64,000 nucleotides of DNA from Isoetes taiwanensis (GCA_021234155.1 JAJEKV010000135.1:1245065-1309064), one strand, 5' to 3'; shown: positions 11,759-24,965, counted from the first letter of the stretch. The notes: generated from the letters alone by a model not told the origin. Numbers and translations: made by a program.

Positions 11759-13617
11759 TCATTGTTGCCCAAGTCTATTTCTACGTTCTTCAGACAACAT
11801 TTTTGCAAATCTGTACAAAACGTTTAATCAATACCTTCACTTCCGTACTCGAAAATAGCAACGAAAATGGAGATTTGCCATTATGAGTTCTAGTTGCAGT
11901 GTTCCCTTAAAATAGTTTAAGACGAATAATACTAGTAATGCATCATTATACCTTGAAAGTGCTTGTTTGTTGGTTTGGCCATCAGATAGTTCCTCAAGCT
12001 TGCCAGTCTTTACATTTATTTGTTGTGTCGGACTTTCTAGCATTTTTTTACCAATCTTCACCAATGCCTCTAGATTTGCTTTATTTGAATTATCTGTGGC
12101 TGCAGTTGGTCCATCCACATCTGAGGTCTGCATATGCAGAAAGATTTTTGGGAAGCCAAAGAAGTTTTGAACATTTTATGAAGCATCAGATGATGGTTTT
12201 ACCTGTATTCTGACAAAGTTTCCACGAGGTAGACCAGCCCTTAACAGAATAGAGACGCCAAAGTCGACCATGTCAGAGCTTGCATTGAGCAGCATATTAA
12301 TGATTGGAGGCCCATGAGGATGAACAACCCATCCCATAGATCCCCAATGTTCAACTACTTTAGCATCATAGCTTACAGTTTCATTGCCTGTCCCCAAGGA
12401 AAGAACCATCAAGTTTTCATATTTCTGCACAGACATGCACACTATGGATTGGTATCTCATGTGTTAAGCAATGAAGTATAACATCAAGCAAGAGGATCTC
12501 ATCAACTGACCATAGGAATTGGACCAGTAATAGTTGATGGCAACATGAAGCTTTTAATGATTCCAATTATTGTCTGCAAAAGTAAGGCGAGGTGGCCATC
12601 TTAGAAGATGAAAAAATGAAATGCTTTATCAGCTTCATGTAGTCTAGCATTGGCCAAAAATTCTAGTTCCACTCACAGGATTGTTTGCTGCAAGGCCTCC
12701 ATCAACTAGATTAAACTCTGTCCCATTTGAGCTTTGGAACCTAACAGGCGGGAAATATGTCGGAGCAGCTGATGTGCCTCGTGCAATTTGCCAAAGCAAG
12801 GCATCCTTAGAAGGATCATTTTGAGCCTGTGAAAAAGGAAGTTATCCAAATTGCTAGAAAAAACAAACCAAACCATCTTCCATATACTGTGCAATAACTT
12901 TATATTACAAAAAATGATGGAACATTAGAACATAATGCTGTTACAGTACCTCAACTGTTGAGAAAAATACTGGCTGTTGTAGCTTGATGTCATATGTAGG
13001 AATTGCAATAGGTGTTACAGTCTCCTTCATGGTCAGGTTACCTAGGTCTCGAATTAATAGGTCTTCCAAAGGTTTGGGAGAGTACTTGGGCCCATACACA
13101 AGGCGTGGAATAGTTTGAAGCCTACATCTAGTGATGTCAATGAAGATTATTAAAGCAAGTTACAAAAATGACAGAAAGTTTGCTTACATGTTCTGCTGAG
13201 GAAAGATGGCTTTCAAATTATCAAGAAAAAATTTGGTGACTCCCTTTGCAGAATACAAAGGTCTTTTATCTTTATCAGGAGTAGTTAGCATGATTGATAT
13301 CAATCCTCCTGCACTACAACCTGCTATGATGTCGAAATAATCAGCTATTCGTACATCTGGGCCATCTAACTCCTGCAAAAGACCACATTTTCACTGATAA
13401 ATCCACTAATTCGAGATTTCAACTATGACAAAAATTCATCAAAAAGGAAGCTTTTGCTTCAAATCCACAAATGCAAAATATAAAAAATCTGCTAAAAGGA
13501 AGTTACCTGGAGACATTCCTCCAAGTACTCGAGGGCCAAAGAAGGAATAATGCCCCTTACCCCACCTCCATCGATACTTAACACGCATTTTTTTCTGGGT
13601 TTACCTCCTTCAGCCAT
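11759..13617 (-). CDS. Patatin-like acyl hydrolase / phospholipase A, complete eight-exon gene
   Basis: Exons (minus strand) are 13507-13617, 13188-13372, 12950-13127, 12677-12826, 12511-12573, 12203-12424, 11952-12127 and 11759-11810; all introns are GT-AG. They sum to 1137 nt, giving a 378-residue protein with no internal stop, close to the usual length of plant patatin-like proteins. Residues 16-22, DGGGVRG, form the oxyanion-hole loop. Residues 55-59, GCSAG, are the GxSxG nucleophile elbow with Ser57 (the usual form is GTSTG). DGG at about 200-202 provides the catalytic Asp and is followed by the conserved AANNPT. The C-terminus ends [17 protein letters not shown], as in the family. No signal peptide or membrane segment is evident, so a cytosolic or lipid-surface role in deacylating membrane lipids, as known for the family, is likely. 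Introns are short (60-134 nt). The last exon is only 52 nt and is easily missed, because the frame also stays open through the exon-7 donor to 11837. Confidence 0.95.
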
Positions 13618-13810
13618 AGCCAGAAACGAGATGCAGGAAACTGAAAACCCAAAAGATATACTGGTGCTTCTTGTGGAGGAAGAAGGTTATGACGGAGAGG
13701 CATAGCTGCGTTATGGCTGGCAATCTGGCGTTACCAGCGAGAAGCTTCTTTGTGTGACAAGCTCTTCCGTTTGGAGTCCCAAAGGCCATCAAGGAAGCCG
13801 TGGTTTTTGC

Positions 13811-13818
13811 TTATATAA
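13811..13818 (-). promoter_or_regulatory. Probable TATA box of the patatin-like gene
   Basis: The minus strand reads TTATATAA about 195 bases upstream of the patatin-like start codon (13617), which would put transcription start near 13785 and give a 5' leader of about 165 bases. The position and sequence fit a plant TATA promoter. No experimental start is visible, so this is an inference. Confidence 0.5.
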
Positions 13819-15095
13819 CGGTCTTTACAAGCTTTCAGATTTGCAAACGAACTTAACACAATTCCGAGTTCTGATCGATGTAGCAGAGTCCTGTTATCAG
13901 CCAACGTATAATCATTTTCGTATACATTAACTGGCAAATCCAACATACTAGGTCTTGCAATATATCAAGATGTGGCCCTTCCAAACCCTTGATAAAAATG
14001 AGTTAAAATAGTAGAACTCTCTAAAGGTTATCGCGATAATCCTCTGCACCTGCACCTGGAGACTTGGATAACCTACAGAACATTCCATATTCTACACCAA
14101 AGCACCTTGCATCAAGCTGCAACGATACCTTCCTGTGGCATTGTGAGCTTGGAAGGGCTTGCAATGCTCCATGAGTTGGATTTGATCTAGAACTGCAAGA
14201 AGGTTTGCCAATCTGCATGTTTTGTCCTCATGTGATTTAAGCAAGGTAACCCTCTGCCCTTGAGGTTTTGGGGATATGGCAAATAACCCTCTCGACCTGC
14301 TGACGCCCAATCTGTTTTAAAAAATGTAATGTATCTAAAGCCCTGGTAGATCACAAACTTAGATATCATCTAAGGCCTTTGGACTGGACTCAGGGGTTGT
14401 TTGACAAAATCCCCTCAAGCGAAGGGTTAACCTCCTCTTCATCATCTAAAGTACTATTGCTTTGTAATAAATTTACTATATCTAAGTCCTTTGGAGAAGT
14501 CTAGACATATATATAAGAATGAATCTTGTTCTCTGGTTAGTTTTGTCCAACAATCTCTAATAACATTTGCCAATTGTGTTTCACATATATTTATATGCTA
14601 AGGCTTCATAAGGTTGTATGTTTTTGTCTTAAGTCATCTTTTCCTTATGTAAACTGCTTGGTTTGACCAGCCACTCGAATTCATTTCTTGCGTCCAGCTC
14701 TATGGTCTAATACATAGACTGTGGCGCTAAGCCGATTTGTCTCTGTGTGATGTTGGGGATAAGTTGCATTTGGAAGCTCTGGGCGTGGCGCAAGCTCTGG
14801 GGGATGGCGATTCTTCCCAAGATCATGATGGCAGTGGACTTCTGCCTTAGGGTCGAGGATGGAAATGACTTAGAGCTTTCTTGATGGCATGTATTAGAGG
14901 GCCTTAGTTCAAGACTTGGATAAAGTTGAAGAGCATCACTAATGGCTCTGTTACAAATGAATCAGAGCTCAAGGTTATTGTTCATAGTGATTGGACATCA
15001 TACTTGGTTCTCCCCTTTTTTTTGGTAACAGGGTCGAGGCCTAGGTGCATGTCAAATTTTTTGGTAAGCAAATTCTTGATGCTTTATAAGGCGTT
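13819..15095. other. Intergenic stretch upstream of the patatin-like gene
   Basis: Several overlapping short minus frames lie at 14021-14370, but they share no known motif, and the overlap in three frames argues against real coding. The rest, to 15095, holds nothing I recognise. Confidence 0.4.
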
Positions 15096-15107
15096 TATTC
15101 TTATTGC

Positions 15108-15108
<1 letters not shown>

Positions 15109-15139
<31 letters not shown>

Positions 15140-17988
15140 AAGAATATAAGAATATATTAAACCACTAGAATGTGATCAAGTACAATGCTAAGTGTGGTGC
15201 TAAGAAATGAAGCGCCCATCATGATCCACAATCTGTAGAAATGTCGTCCAAATTTCCCGCTTAACTGTGCCAGACAAACTTGAGACTTGGTAAGCCTGCC
15301 ACAACTTATGCCTCAAGATCGGAACCAACTGAAAAGGGCTAAGCATCAGATTCTCGAAAGACCTTCGCTCTCTGTCTTTTCCAAATCAGCCAGCCGGCCA
15401 AGCTCTACATAAATGAAAGCGCCGCCGCTTGGCCGCCCACCGCTTGGGAAGGACTCCCAAAAGAATCTTCTGACTGCATAGTGAAGTCCCAAAGAGGGCT
15501 CTCACCCAGGACCAAGCTGTCCCTACCTCTGTGCATAGGACAAAGCAGTGCTCAATGGTCTCACATGACACGTCACCTCCCACATAAAGGGCATGTTTCC
15601 GCTACCTGGGGCTTGAACCTGTGGACTCGGACATTCACCCTGAGGCTACGGTGCAAGATCTGCCACAAAAGGGTACGGATTTTAGGAGGAGGCAATGTAT
15701 TCCACGCCCACTTCCACATGGCGGGCCACTTACTCCCTGGAAGCTTAAGCGACCACTTATCCGGCGGCAACGTGTCCTGAAGCGCCAGGGAGCCCATGCC
15801 GATGCTACAAAACCGAGATGCATCAAGTCCACTATCGACTTCCAAACGCGATTGACTTGAGAAGACAACCGCAATGGAATAGCATTGGCAATTCGGCCCA
15901 AGTCCGTGATGTCCCGTAGAAGGCCAAATCTCTCCCTAAAAACTCCCACAGCGGATGACCCTCCCAATACCGATCCACGTATGGATGTTACCCCGCAAAG
16001 AATCCATCGGCGCTTGAGTACCTGGGGGTGTAGGGAAGAGGCCAAGGGAGATGCAGAGTCCAAGGGTACCCGTGAGAAAGGGCGATGAGGCTACCATACA
16101 CCCGCTAGGGTCCAAGGAAAGAGAACCTTGACCACCTTCCGGACCTTCGTGAGACCCTTAAGAAAAAGGCGAAGCATGAGGGAACCACCGCAAATCCTCA
16201 AACAGAGCCCACGGCAATCTGGCCGGAATAGTTGGCTTCCTAAACACAATAGAGTGACGGCGATCGTGCTAACAGAGCCAAACTCGGGATTGTTGCTCCC
16301 GCAACAACCGCCGGATGAATTTCGACACCAAAACCTTCGTGTGCAACGACACATCAAGCATACCCAAGCCCCCGCATGCGGGACGCACACATTTCCACCA
16401 TGCGACCTTTCATCGTAGCCCCTCCTCATTCCTCCCCAAACAAAATTTAATGGTGTCATCCAACTCCTTAACCACACTTTCACAAGAAGTATGTGAGGTC
16501 GGGCGTAAACATGATCTCACAGAGCAATCGACTTGGCTATCGTAATCCTACCAGCCATGGTGAGTTTACTTACCCTCCACCAATTCAAATGTCGCTTAAG
16601 ATTCAGAATGTCTCCGCCCAAATTGCCCTAGCATTAATGTCCAAGCCAAATGGTATGCCTAACGGTTCCTTTATGTACCGTGTGTGGCGTGTTAGTTTTC
16701 GTGAAACCGACTAACCACGCAGGAGGAGGTTCCTCCAGTACCCACATGGCCGAGCACTTCGACCCAGTTAAGCAAGCATCCCGGTTAAAGAAAAAGGCAT
16801 CCAAAATATTCTTGGTGCTCGGAGATTGACTCATCTCCGCATGAAGAAAGAGGAATGTATCATCCGCGAAATTGATCGCAAACTTATTGTGACCCATCAT
16901 CCATGAGGAGACCTTGCACCACATTGTCGCGAATTGCCACCGAAAAAAGTCTGCGAGAGCTTCCGCCACTATAGTGAAGCAGGGAAGGGGCCAACGGACA
17001 TCCCCCGCCTAATGCCTCGGCCCACGAGAAGATTGAAGAGGTCTCACCCCGACACCACATCAATGCCGCCCTAGCGCACCGCGTGAAGCTTCATAACCGT
17101 TTCCTAAACTAGGCCCACACCCAAAGGCTCAGATCATATCGCCAAGAACGCCGCCAATGACAATCGCCATAAGCCTTGTCAAAATCCAAATTTTAAGAAA
17201 AACAAGGGGGCTGCCTCATCCACGAGCCCAATGCACTCCTCAAAAAGTGACCACATTATGAAGAATATTCCGCTTTAGGTATAAAACGATCGCCTGCGAC
17301 TAATGGCGTGAACTAGTAACTTGGCTTAAGCCTCTCACCAAAGCCTTAGCAATGATTTTATACACTACGCATAAATGAGTAATGGGCCTCCCAGCCATTG
17401 ATGGTTTTAGGATGCTTACACTGGGGTATAAGTGAAATACAACTCAGATTCAGCAGAGGATGCATCGCGTTATTCCCCTAAAAAGATCCACATACACCGC
17501 ACCACCGAAGTCCCCACCCATTCCCAAGACGAAAAAACTCCTTCGGGTATTCCATCCAACCCGGACACTTATTCGAGCCAACAGCGGCATCGCCCCCAAC
17601 TCACTCGCCAACGGCTCCTCTAAGCTCTTTGTCTTTGAAGGGGTGAGATTTTTGGCGACATACCTTGGCCAGCACGGCTCTTGAAAAACACTCGTGAGGG
17701 AAGCGGCCTCTCCTTGAAAAATGTTTCATAGTGTTTGCTACAAAGGCCTTGATAGCATCACGGTTGTCGCAACAACACTCCCAGGGTGTAACTATGTCGC
17801 CATGGGGCCGTGATACTTTCTTCTCGGCGGGCTGCTCGAAAAAAGACTTTAGAGCAAGTGTCGATTGCTTCAGCCACGTCAAACCCGCTTTGACCCCGCC
17901 TTGTGACACCTTGGCCTCCTCCTCAACCTTGATCCTGAAGCACCTGCTGCTCATGCAAGCCATCAGAGACCCGCCCTCTAAGAGACTC
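15109..17988 (-). mobile_element. L1-type LINE relic, minus strand, with poly(A) tail and 13-bp target duplication
   Basis: Thirty T residues (15109-15138) mark the poly(A) end. TATTCTTATTGCG (15096-15108) and TATTCTTATTGTG (17989-18001) differ at one base and form the target duplication. Minus frames in 5'-to-3' order of the element are: 17601-17963 (open, not assigned), 16634-16969 with the RT catalytic box FADDTFLFLHAE, 16091-16483 (after RT), and 15573-15845 plus 15386-15583 with the zinc-binding tail (VAETCPLCGR and ETIEHCFVLC). Frameshifts separate all of them. Base composition is clearly more GC-rich than the surroundings. The 5' part, including the endonuclease, is missing. Confidence 0.92.
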
Positions 17989-18001
17989 TATTCTTATTGT
18001 G

Positions 18002-19870
18002 TTGGATGAGGAGCCTCTCTGGTGCTGCCTAGTGTAGTAGAAGGTTCATTCCCTCGGTGTTGTGTGATGGTTTGAAATCATACCTTGTATGTGGAGTGTT
18101 GCTCTAGCACTTTTTTGAACATCAACTTTAACCATTTCCACATCAGATCTTAATATACACAAAACGTAAATACCAAGTTTATGCATCTTTCTGCAAGAAT
18201 AAAAAATTGTTCTTTGGGTCCAATCCTCTCGTTGTCGTCATTATCTCAGTTTGTATACTGCTCTTCCTTTTGTCATCCAAGAATCAACATCCAAGATTAG
18301 CTGTCTATTAAGTGGTCATTAAAATCTAAGCGGGAAATAACAATTCGATGGCATTGTGCTGCTAGATATGGATTGAAAGAGTACATGGCGAAGAACATGA
18401 ATGCTTGTTAATAGAATAGAATCCGGGATTAATTGGATTGCACATTGGAATTGCACATTAAGATACTTAGTAAAATGGTGAGACAGAATGGTTGCATTTG
18501 AAACAAAGTGAAAAACTTGAGTAGAAGAGGAGGTCTGAGTATATGCCTTTAGCAATCTCTTAGAATCAGGAAAATGAGATTGTTATTTGCAAGAAGGAAG
18601 CTATCAGTCAGATATTAGGAAGCTTGGCATAGCCGATTTGGGTAGGCTCCATTTGGCAATGTTCTTTGTTGTGCCAATGGAACAGATAACATTTTGGAGA
18701 TGATGGAGAAGAGATTGCCATTCTATAAGAGTTTGCTATATTCTGATATCTGGTGTTATTTCCATTATATTCTTCTTTAGATTGCATTTTGTGTTGTTAC
18801 AAAAGTCTTCTTCTGAGAGAAATTTCGATCTAGGATTGAATTTTTGCAAGTTCCAGAGGGTTCTCATTCTCATTCGGCTAAATATTCTTTTCCAAATTAC
18901 ACTTTGGCACATCTCATTATAGGAGTGCATATTTAATTTTGGAAATCAGAAGGTAGAAAGCTTAGACATAATTATATAATTTCAAAAGTTATCATGTCCA
19001 ATAGAAGCTTATAGATCTGTAATTATACAAGTCCCTTATTATTTAAGGAATATTTATTATATGATTGCAAAGTCGTTGTAGTCCAAAATGCATCCTGCTA
19101 TATTATGTCTGCTATATTATGTCAGTGAACATTTTGTCTGATTTATATTCATTGGGATACATATAACAATTGTATCTATTTTAGGGAATGTATTATTTGA
19201 ATGTATATGCGAACAAAAGCCAAAGCCCATTCCAAGTTGAGGGTCAAACACAATGTTAGAATCATATGTAGGAACTATATCAATACGATTTTGCATGTAT
19301 TACGGAATGCACATAGTTGACCGCATGCAAAATTAACTCCAAAAATTGAATTAAACTCCAAACTAAAATGAAACTAAAAGAACAAAATGTCTAAATAGAT
19401 ACAATTGATTTGATACAAATCTTAACATCCCTTAGACATTTCCTTAGCCCTCAAGGCCTTCCACGATTCAATTCTACTAGTAATGGGTGCCCGGCGTTGC
19501 CAGGCATAAGTACGGGTCTATTGTATGCAATGATGAAGTTGTACATACACTTACAATAGCAAAAATCCTAATGCTAGGTGTATTAAATTGTTTTGAATAG
19601 GGTAATAAATCATATTGTATTCAAATATATCGATTTACACCTGCAACTACTTTGATGGTAGTCAGGTGTGAGGAGCATTGTCTGGATTGCAAAGGATACT
19701 TGGTAGATTTCAATTGACAATGGCATCTACAACATGATACAAAAGTGGCATTTATATGTTTTACAAAATTTTAAATTCCCATATTGGTATTGGGACAATA
19801 TTTTTAACCATTCAATGGGCAAATAGGACTTTGTATCATACATGTCACTCATTTAAGATATGGATTCAGT
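18002..19870. other. AT-rich intergenic stretch
   Basis: Only short open frames without motifs (for example 18319-18555 and 18736-18930, minus) are present. I see no structured repeat until the poly(T) run that starts near 19871. Confidence 0.45.
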
Positions 19871-20060
19871 TTTTTTTTTTTTTTTTTTTTTTTTTATTGA
19901 GTACTATTTTACAGGTTAATAAATTGTAATGAACCCACTTGCAATTTGTTTGGCATGTAAAGTGCCTCTTATGTAGATGGTGAGGCAAATAGGACTTTGT
20001 ATCATAATGAACCCCCTTGCAATTTGTTTGGCATGTAAAATACCTCTTATGTAGATGATA
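19871..20060 (-). repeat. Poly(T) tract and local 78-bp direct duplication
   Basis: A run of about 26 T residues from 19871 is followed by sequence that on the minus strand reads as a transcript end (…ACTCAATAAA and then A). This suggests a minus-strand poly(A) retroposon end. I could not find its target duplication. Next to it, a phrase starting AATGAACCC.CTTGCAATTTG occurs at about 19929 and again at about 20007, each followed by a similar GGCATGTAAA.T.CCTCTTATG segment, and CAAATAGGACTTTGTATCAT occurs near 19830 and 19985. Confidence 0.55.
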
Positions 20061-20946
20061 AACGGGTGCCCGTAGTGATTATGTTGTATATGAGTTGAGC
20101 TGCATATTAGAAGTCTTGAAAACCATATGTATAGCTTGATTGCACATTGAATAGAGTTTTGGAAAGATAGAGACCAACTATAGTATATTCCCAGTTTAGT
20201 GAGCTTTGAGTAGGTAGTTATATGTGTATTGTTTTCCATCATAGTCTATTCATGTGTGTGAGCTAAGTCATTGTGTGTGAGAGCTAAGCTTGTTGCGAGT
20301 CAATCAACAGAAAGCTTGTCTATGCGCAAGTCCTCTTGGAATACAACTACTCTATGTTCTCGACATGATTATCTTATGTTCTCAATCAGAATAGCTATGG
20401 CAAAGGAAAGGGATTGACGTAAAGCAATCTGTTCATTTGCTGACATGAATCCGAAAAATGCCTTACATTCTGACAAACTTCCACCTGCCTCCTTTCTTTT
20501 GTAAGCAATGATGCACGGACCAAATATTTTGAAAAGACATCGACATTATGCACTATTATTGCCCATACCATAGAAATGTAAATGTTTCGACTGGATGCAC
20601 CATTATTGCCCATACCATTGACATGTTGAATATAGATATGCTAACAGTTTTCCATATTATGAACGAATTTGCTCTTTCCATAACAAAGAGAGATTACAGA
20701 AATGCATCAACCAGAGAATGCAATCAGTGGAAAATTGGTACATACAAATTTTAACAAAAATCATGGTGAATTTATAAGCAATTGCTTTGAGAAATTAGAA
20801 TATGCTTAAAGTGTGATAAAGATGTACTTTCCAATTTCTTCCCTTCTTTTAGGCATGGCCATAGATAATAATGGGAGAATCCAAATCTTGAAAAAGCTAT
20901 GAAACAATTTACCCAAGTGCAAGAACTTGTGCTCTGGCATATTTCA
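20061..20946. other. Intergenic stretch with a short local repeat
   Basis: The phrase CATTATTGCCCATACCAT and close variants occur near 20555 and 20600, an old duplication of about 50 bp. The remaining frames are short and unassigned. Confidence 0.4.
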
Positions 20947-21066
20947 TATTCCATCAAACTCCATCCCATGCCACCATGGTATGAAGCATTTATAGCCATA
21001 TATGCCTATTCCATCAAACTCCATCCTATGCCACCATGGTATGAAGCATTTATAACCTTATATGCC
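20947..21066 (+). repeat. 60-bp tandem duplication
   Basis: Two head-to-tail copies (20947-21006 and 21007-21066) start TATTCCATCAAACTCCATCC and differ at a few positions. Because the unit is a multiple of three, the plus frame stays open through both copies, giving a repeated 20-residue segment (…LHPMPPWYEAF…). I take this as a DNA-level duplication, not evidence of a protein. Confidence 0.85.
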
Positions 21067-23880
21067 TCGATATTGTTGAAGCCATGCCATTCTAGGATGT
21101 CGCATTACACAATAAAGGCTTGATAAGAACATAGAAGTCCATAATAAAATCAGCTCTCAAAGATTCTTCCTTCCAGATAAAAACAATCCACAATAAAAGC
21201 TGACCTACAAATTTCTATATTCAACCTGGTCGATCAAGAATTGAAAATTATACCACTTGGCATATGTCGGATCTTATTTTCTGATTTTAGAGCATTTGCG
21301 CTCTCGCAAATTTTATGAAAGTGGCAAAGGAATGGAAACAATCCATTCCACGTGGATAATATTATGATAACAAAAGGGCAACAATGACCATTGAGATAAT
21401 CTCCTTCCTCAGAGGGGATGTGATTCTTGTTCCATCGCCATATTACCCTGGGTGAGTCTTGTATCTTGTTTTCTAATAATATGCAAAACCGCTTTTGTCT
21501 AATGGCATTGTTTTGTTTATTGCGCTTCAAAAGAGATATTAAATGGCGAGTGGAGTTACTCCGTCCATGTATGGTTTTGTAGTGACAAAGACGGCTTTGA
21601 ACCAAGCATTTGACCGCATAAAGAAGTCGGGAGAAAAGTAAGGGTTGTTCTCATATCTTCACCATCAAATCCAAAGAGGGAATGTACTTGGAACGGATAC
21701 ATTATCTACGTTGTTGGACTTTGCAAGAGAAAAACAGATATATATATCATTTTTTAAAAATTTATGCCGGTTCGCTTTTTTCAAAGACCAAGATTTGTAA
21801 GTGTAACTGGAGTTTTAGGGGACTACAATCAAGTACAATGCAAAACACATGTTCACGTTATCTATGGGCTTTCCAAAGATTTCGCTACCGTGTTTTTTGA
21901 GTAGGCATCCTATATAATAATGAATAGAAAAATTTTGCAATAGCGTAAAAATTCGGTCGATTCTCAAGAAGTGTCGACTTACACACAATGTGTTTTATCC
22001 GCCATATTATCGATTAAGGTTTATCGGGAACTTTCTTGCCGAGAATCGAAAAAGATTAATGGAGAGGCAAAGTTGGGTTTGTCGTCCCCCGAAGAATAGG
22101 TTACTTTATGAAGCCGGGTCTAAATGTGACCCCGGTTACGCTTGCTATTGCACCGAGCCTGGTTGGTTTCGTGATTTGCTTTGCCAATTTATCGATCAGG
22201 CTATGTTCACCTGCAACGACACGATTAGAACAGATTCTTTGTTTCAATATGAAAGTTTTAATGCATATAAAACTTCAACTTTAAACTTGTAGAATACATT
22301 GCCTTTCAAGCTATTGCAACCCCGATCATGGCTCCAAACAGGTTTCCAAACTTCATCTCTCGTCTTGTCAGAGATTCTCATTTAAAACATGGTATTCCTT
22401 CAACTCCCAATGCCCCTGCACGTTTCATGAAAATAAAAATCTTAAGAGCACCAAACAAATCTTTAAATTTCAAGTCGACATAAACAATGGATAAGAATAG
22501 ACTACCGGGTACCCCAGAACAAAACAGTTGGGACAATATTTAGAAGAGGACTTGTAGGGCCAGCCAAAATACCACTGGATAATTTGTACTATTCAAGGAA
22601 ATTTGATTTATGGGTCTTGGAGCAATGCACACAGATGAGAGCTGCTAATCGCTAAAACCCTATATGTGATACAGCCACAAAGTTGAAGTGATAAGCATTA
22701 CATACACAGAGCTTATATCTATGAATGATGCAATAAATATTTTGCAAAGCCAGAGAGCTAGCGTGGAAGAATAAACTATGATGGCTTAACTTGCAGCAGG
22801 AAGGGAGGAAACAGTTTGATTTGATGCTTGGAACTGGCGAATAAAGGGCACAGACGGCATTCTATGGATGTGAGTAGCATCCTATCCAATTCCAACACAA
22901 TTTATGAAAAGAACTAAGAACCTATAACTAAAAAAAAGGTATTTGCAAGATGGACAAACTTAATATATCAAATATAGCTAGAAAATGGTGAAGAAAACTT
23001 ACACACAAATTGGCTATTTAGATTAGACAACATGCCCTTGTCCTCAATGCCTGCAAAGCAAACAATGGCAGAAAGTAACAAAGAGAGAGAGAGAGAAAAA
23101 TGATCTCCAACACTGTTTTGACCAGACTCAAATGCAATAGAGGGGGAAATGAAAGCAGAAAACTTTCCTATACCACCCTGATGCAGATCATGTTCTAAAT
23201 CGAACTCCTAAAAACCTCCAAACGAATAGAAGAAGAAGAACGTTGAGCAAAGATCATGGATTGAACCCTGCTTACCAAGATGCTGCCATGGATGCCAGAA
23301 TATTTGTTGAATGCTTACTAAGATCCAAATCTTTTCCATGGATGCCGGAGTTTTTGTTGCTAGAGCTGCTGCTCAATTGACCTGCTTCTCACATTTTTGA
23401 GCGGAGGAAGAAAAATAGAAGGAAGCCGGTACTTATGCGTCGCGAAAAGTACTTCAAGGTGGTAAGCAATCAAGCTCGCGACAAAATGAATGACCTATGA
23501 AAGTCTTGAGTCTCCCCAGATCTCGCAAAACCGGATATAATGCAAATCGCTTGAATATAGATAAGATGCAAAACCTTGCCATCAACGAAATACCTATCAA
23601 AACAATTTGCACATCACCCCCGCGGGCGTAAGGCTTGGCGGCCGTGAGCTTGGCTATGGCGAGGGGAATGTCCAAGAAAGATTTTGCCCAATCGGTTATG
23701 CGGCCTACAAAGATTAAAGCATAAAGACCATCCAAAACGGCTTAAACCTTAGTGATTAGGGTAAACGGCCATTAAAAAATATGTAAAGAATGAAGCACAC
23801 CGAAAGTTTTCAGATTTCGTGGTTGCTATGACGCCGATGATTCTCGTAATACACGCCTCGCATTAAGAAGATAAAAAGCA
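21067..23880. other. Intergenic stretch, unassigned open frames
   Basis: The longest frames are 21234-21605 (minus, 123 codons) and 21990-22292 (plus, 100 codons; its middle is Cys-rich, GSKCDPGYACYCTEPGW). Neither matches a family I recognise, and no splice structure was convincing. A GAGA microsatellite lies near 23083-23097. The 23454-23735 minus frame is also unassigned. Confidence 0.4.
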
Positions 23881-23891
23881 TCGAGAAGGGG

Positions 23892-24701
23892 ATGAAAAAG
23901 GAAATGAAAAAACTTCAAGAGATTGGTTCGGCAGATAACCTCGAAATGCAGATAACCTCAAGACGAAATCTTGTAGCCTGGATACCGTGGATGTGCCGGA
24001 ACGTAAAGAAGAAATGCTTTCGATTATCACCGCGAACCCAAAACCCTATAACCGGTCTTCAAACTCATGGTCAGATCGTAAGTCTAGAGCAAATAGTTTT
24101 GGAGGCAAAAACGTTGGCTCAGATGCCGGAGCTCTACCCTCTCGACGGGATGAGGTGGAGCCAAGCCAAAAGACGTAAAAAAGACGTAAGAAGAAGATTT
24201 GAATGGACAAAACCTAGATTAAAAAAAAATCATACGAAAAAGCCAACCCGATTTTTGAATACCCAAAACGTTTTTCAGCCTAAAAGCTTCTAGACCTTAG
24301 AAAATCAACCTGAAAAAAAAATCCAAAAAGTTTTCGGAACCCCGGAAAAACCAAATTTAAACAATAGGATATCGTTTTGGGAAGTGAAAGTTAACTCATG
24401 GAAAAAACATGCTGCCTCAAGTGAGATTGTTCCTACAGGGTTAGTGCAGGAATTGGGGAAGCAGGGAACAGCAAAGCAGGAAGTATTATACGCTGGAGCA
24501 TCTCACAAAACTGGGAATGAGACAATTAATGTTGATGAGCATGTAGCCACAACTCCCGATAGCAACAGGAAAAGGAAACAAGTTAATACACCAAGAAGTA
24601 AAAGGACCCCCGGATCAGCAAAGCATAAGTCTACAAGGGTTCAAACTCCACAACCAAGACATGGTAAAAAAGGTACATGTCTCCACTTATTGTATACATA
24701 A
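23892..24701 (+). other. Lysine-rich coding-like frames, possible exon remnants
   Basis: Two plus frames, 23892-24293 and about 24350-24701, encode strongly basic, low-complexity peptides. The second includes NRKRKQVNTPRSKRTPGS and ends at a plausible donor, G|GTACATG near 24673. This resembles the disordered, nuclear-localisation-like part of a chromatin or DNA-binding protein. No folded domain is visible and no start or partner exon could be fixed, so the function is unknown. It could also be ORF1-like transposon debris. Confidence 0.3.
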
Positions 24702-24965
24702 ATCTGCATATATACTATTTACAATACATATGTTATAGACTTTAATTAGATGTTTAATGGATTTGTTCAAAATATTTTACAAACATAAGTTCTTATTTGA
24801 AAATAAAGCTTTTAATTTCACATTAAAATATATGTAAATGAATTTTAATTTATAATATTATTTGAAATAACTTTTTGCTGTCTAATTTACATCTTAATTG
24901 AACACCGACCAAATAGCTTAACATGCAGTTGAATGATAATATAAAAAATTCACATTCACTTCATA

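Noticed and set aside
14021-14369. Minus-strand gene in three overlapping frames
   Set aside because: Openness in three frames at once reflects stop-poor composition; no family motif.
15481-16545. Plus-strand genes across the GC-rich block
   Set aside because: They are shadows of the minus-strand LINE, whose RT and zinc-binding motifs explain the region.
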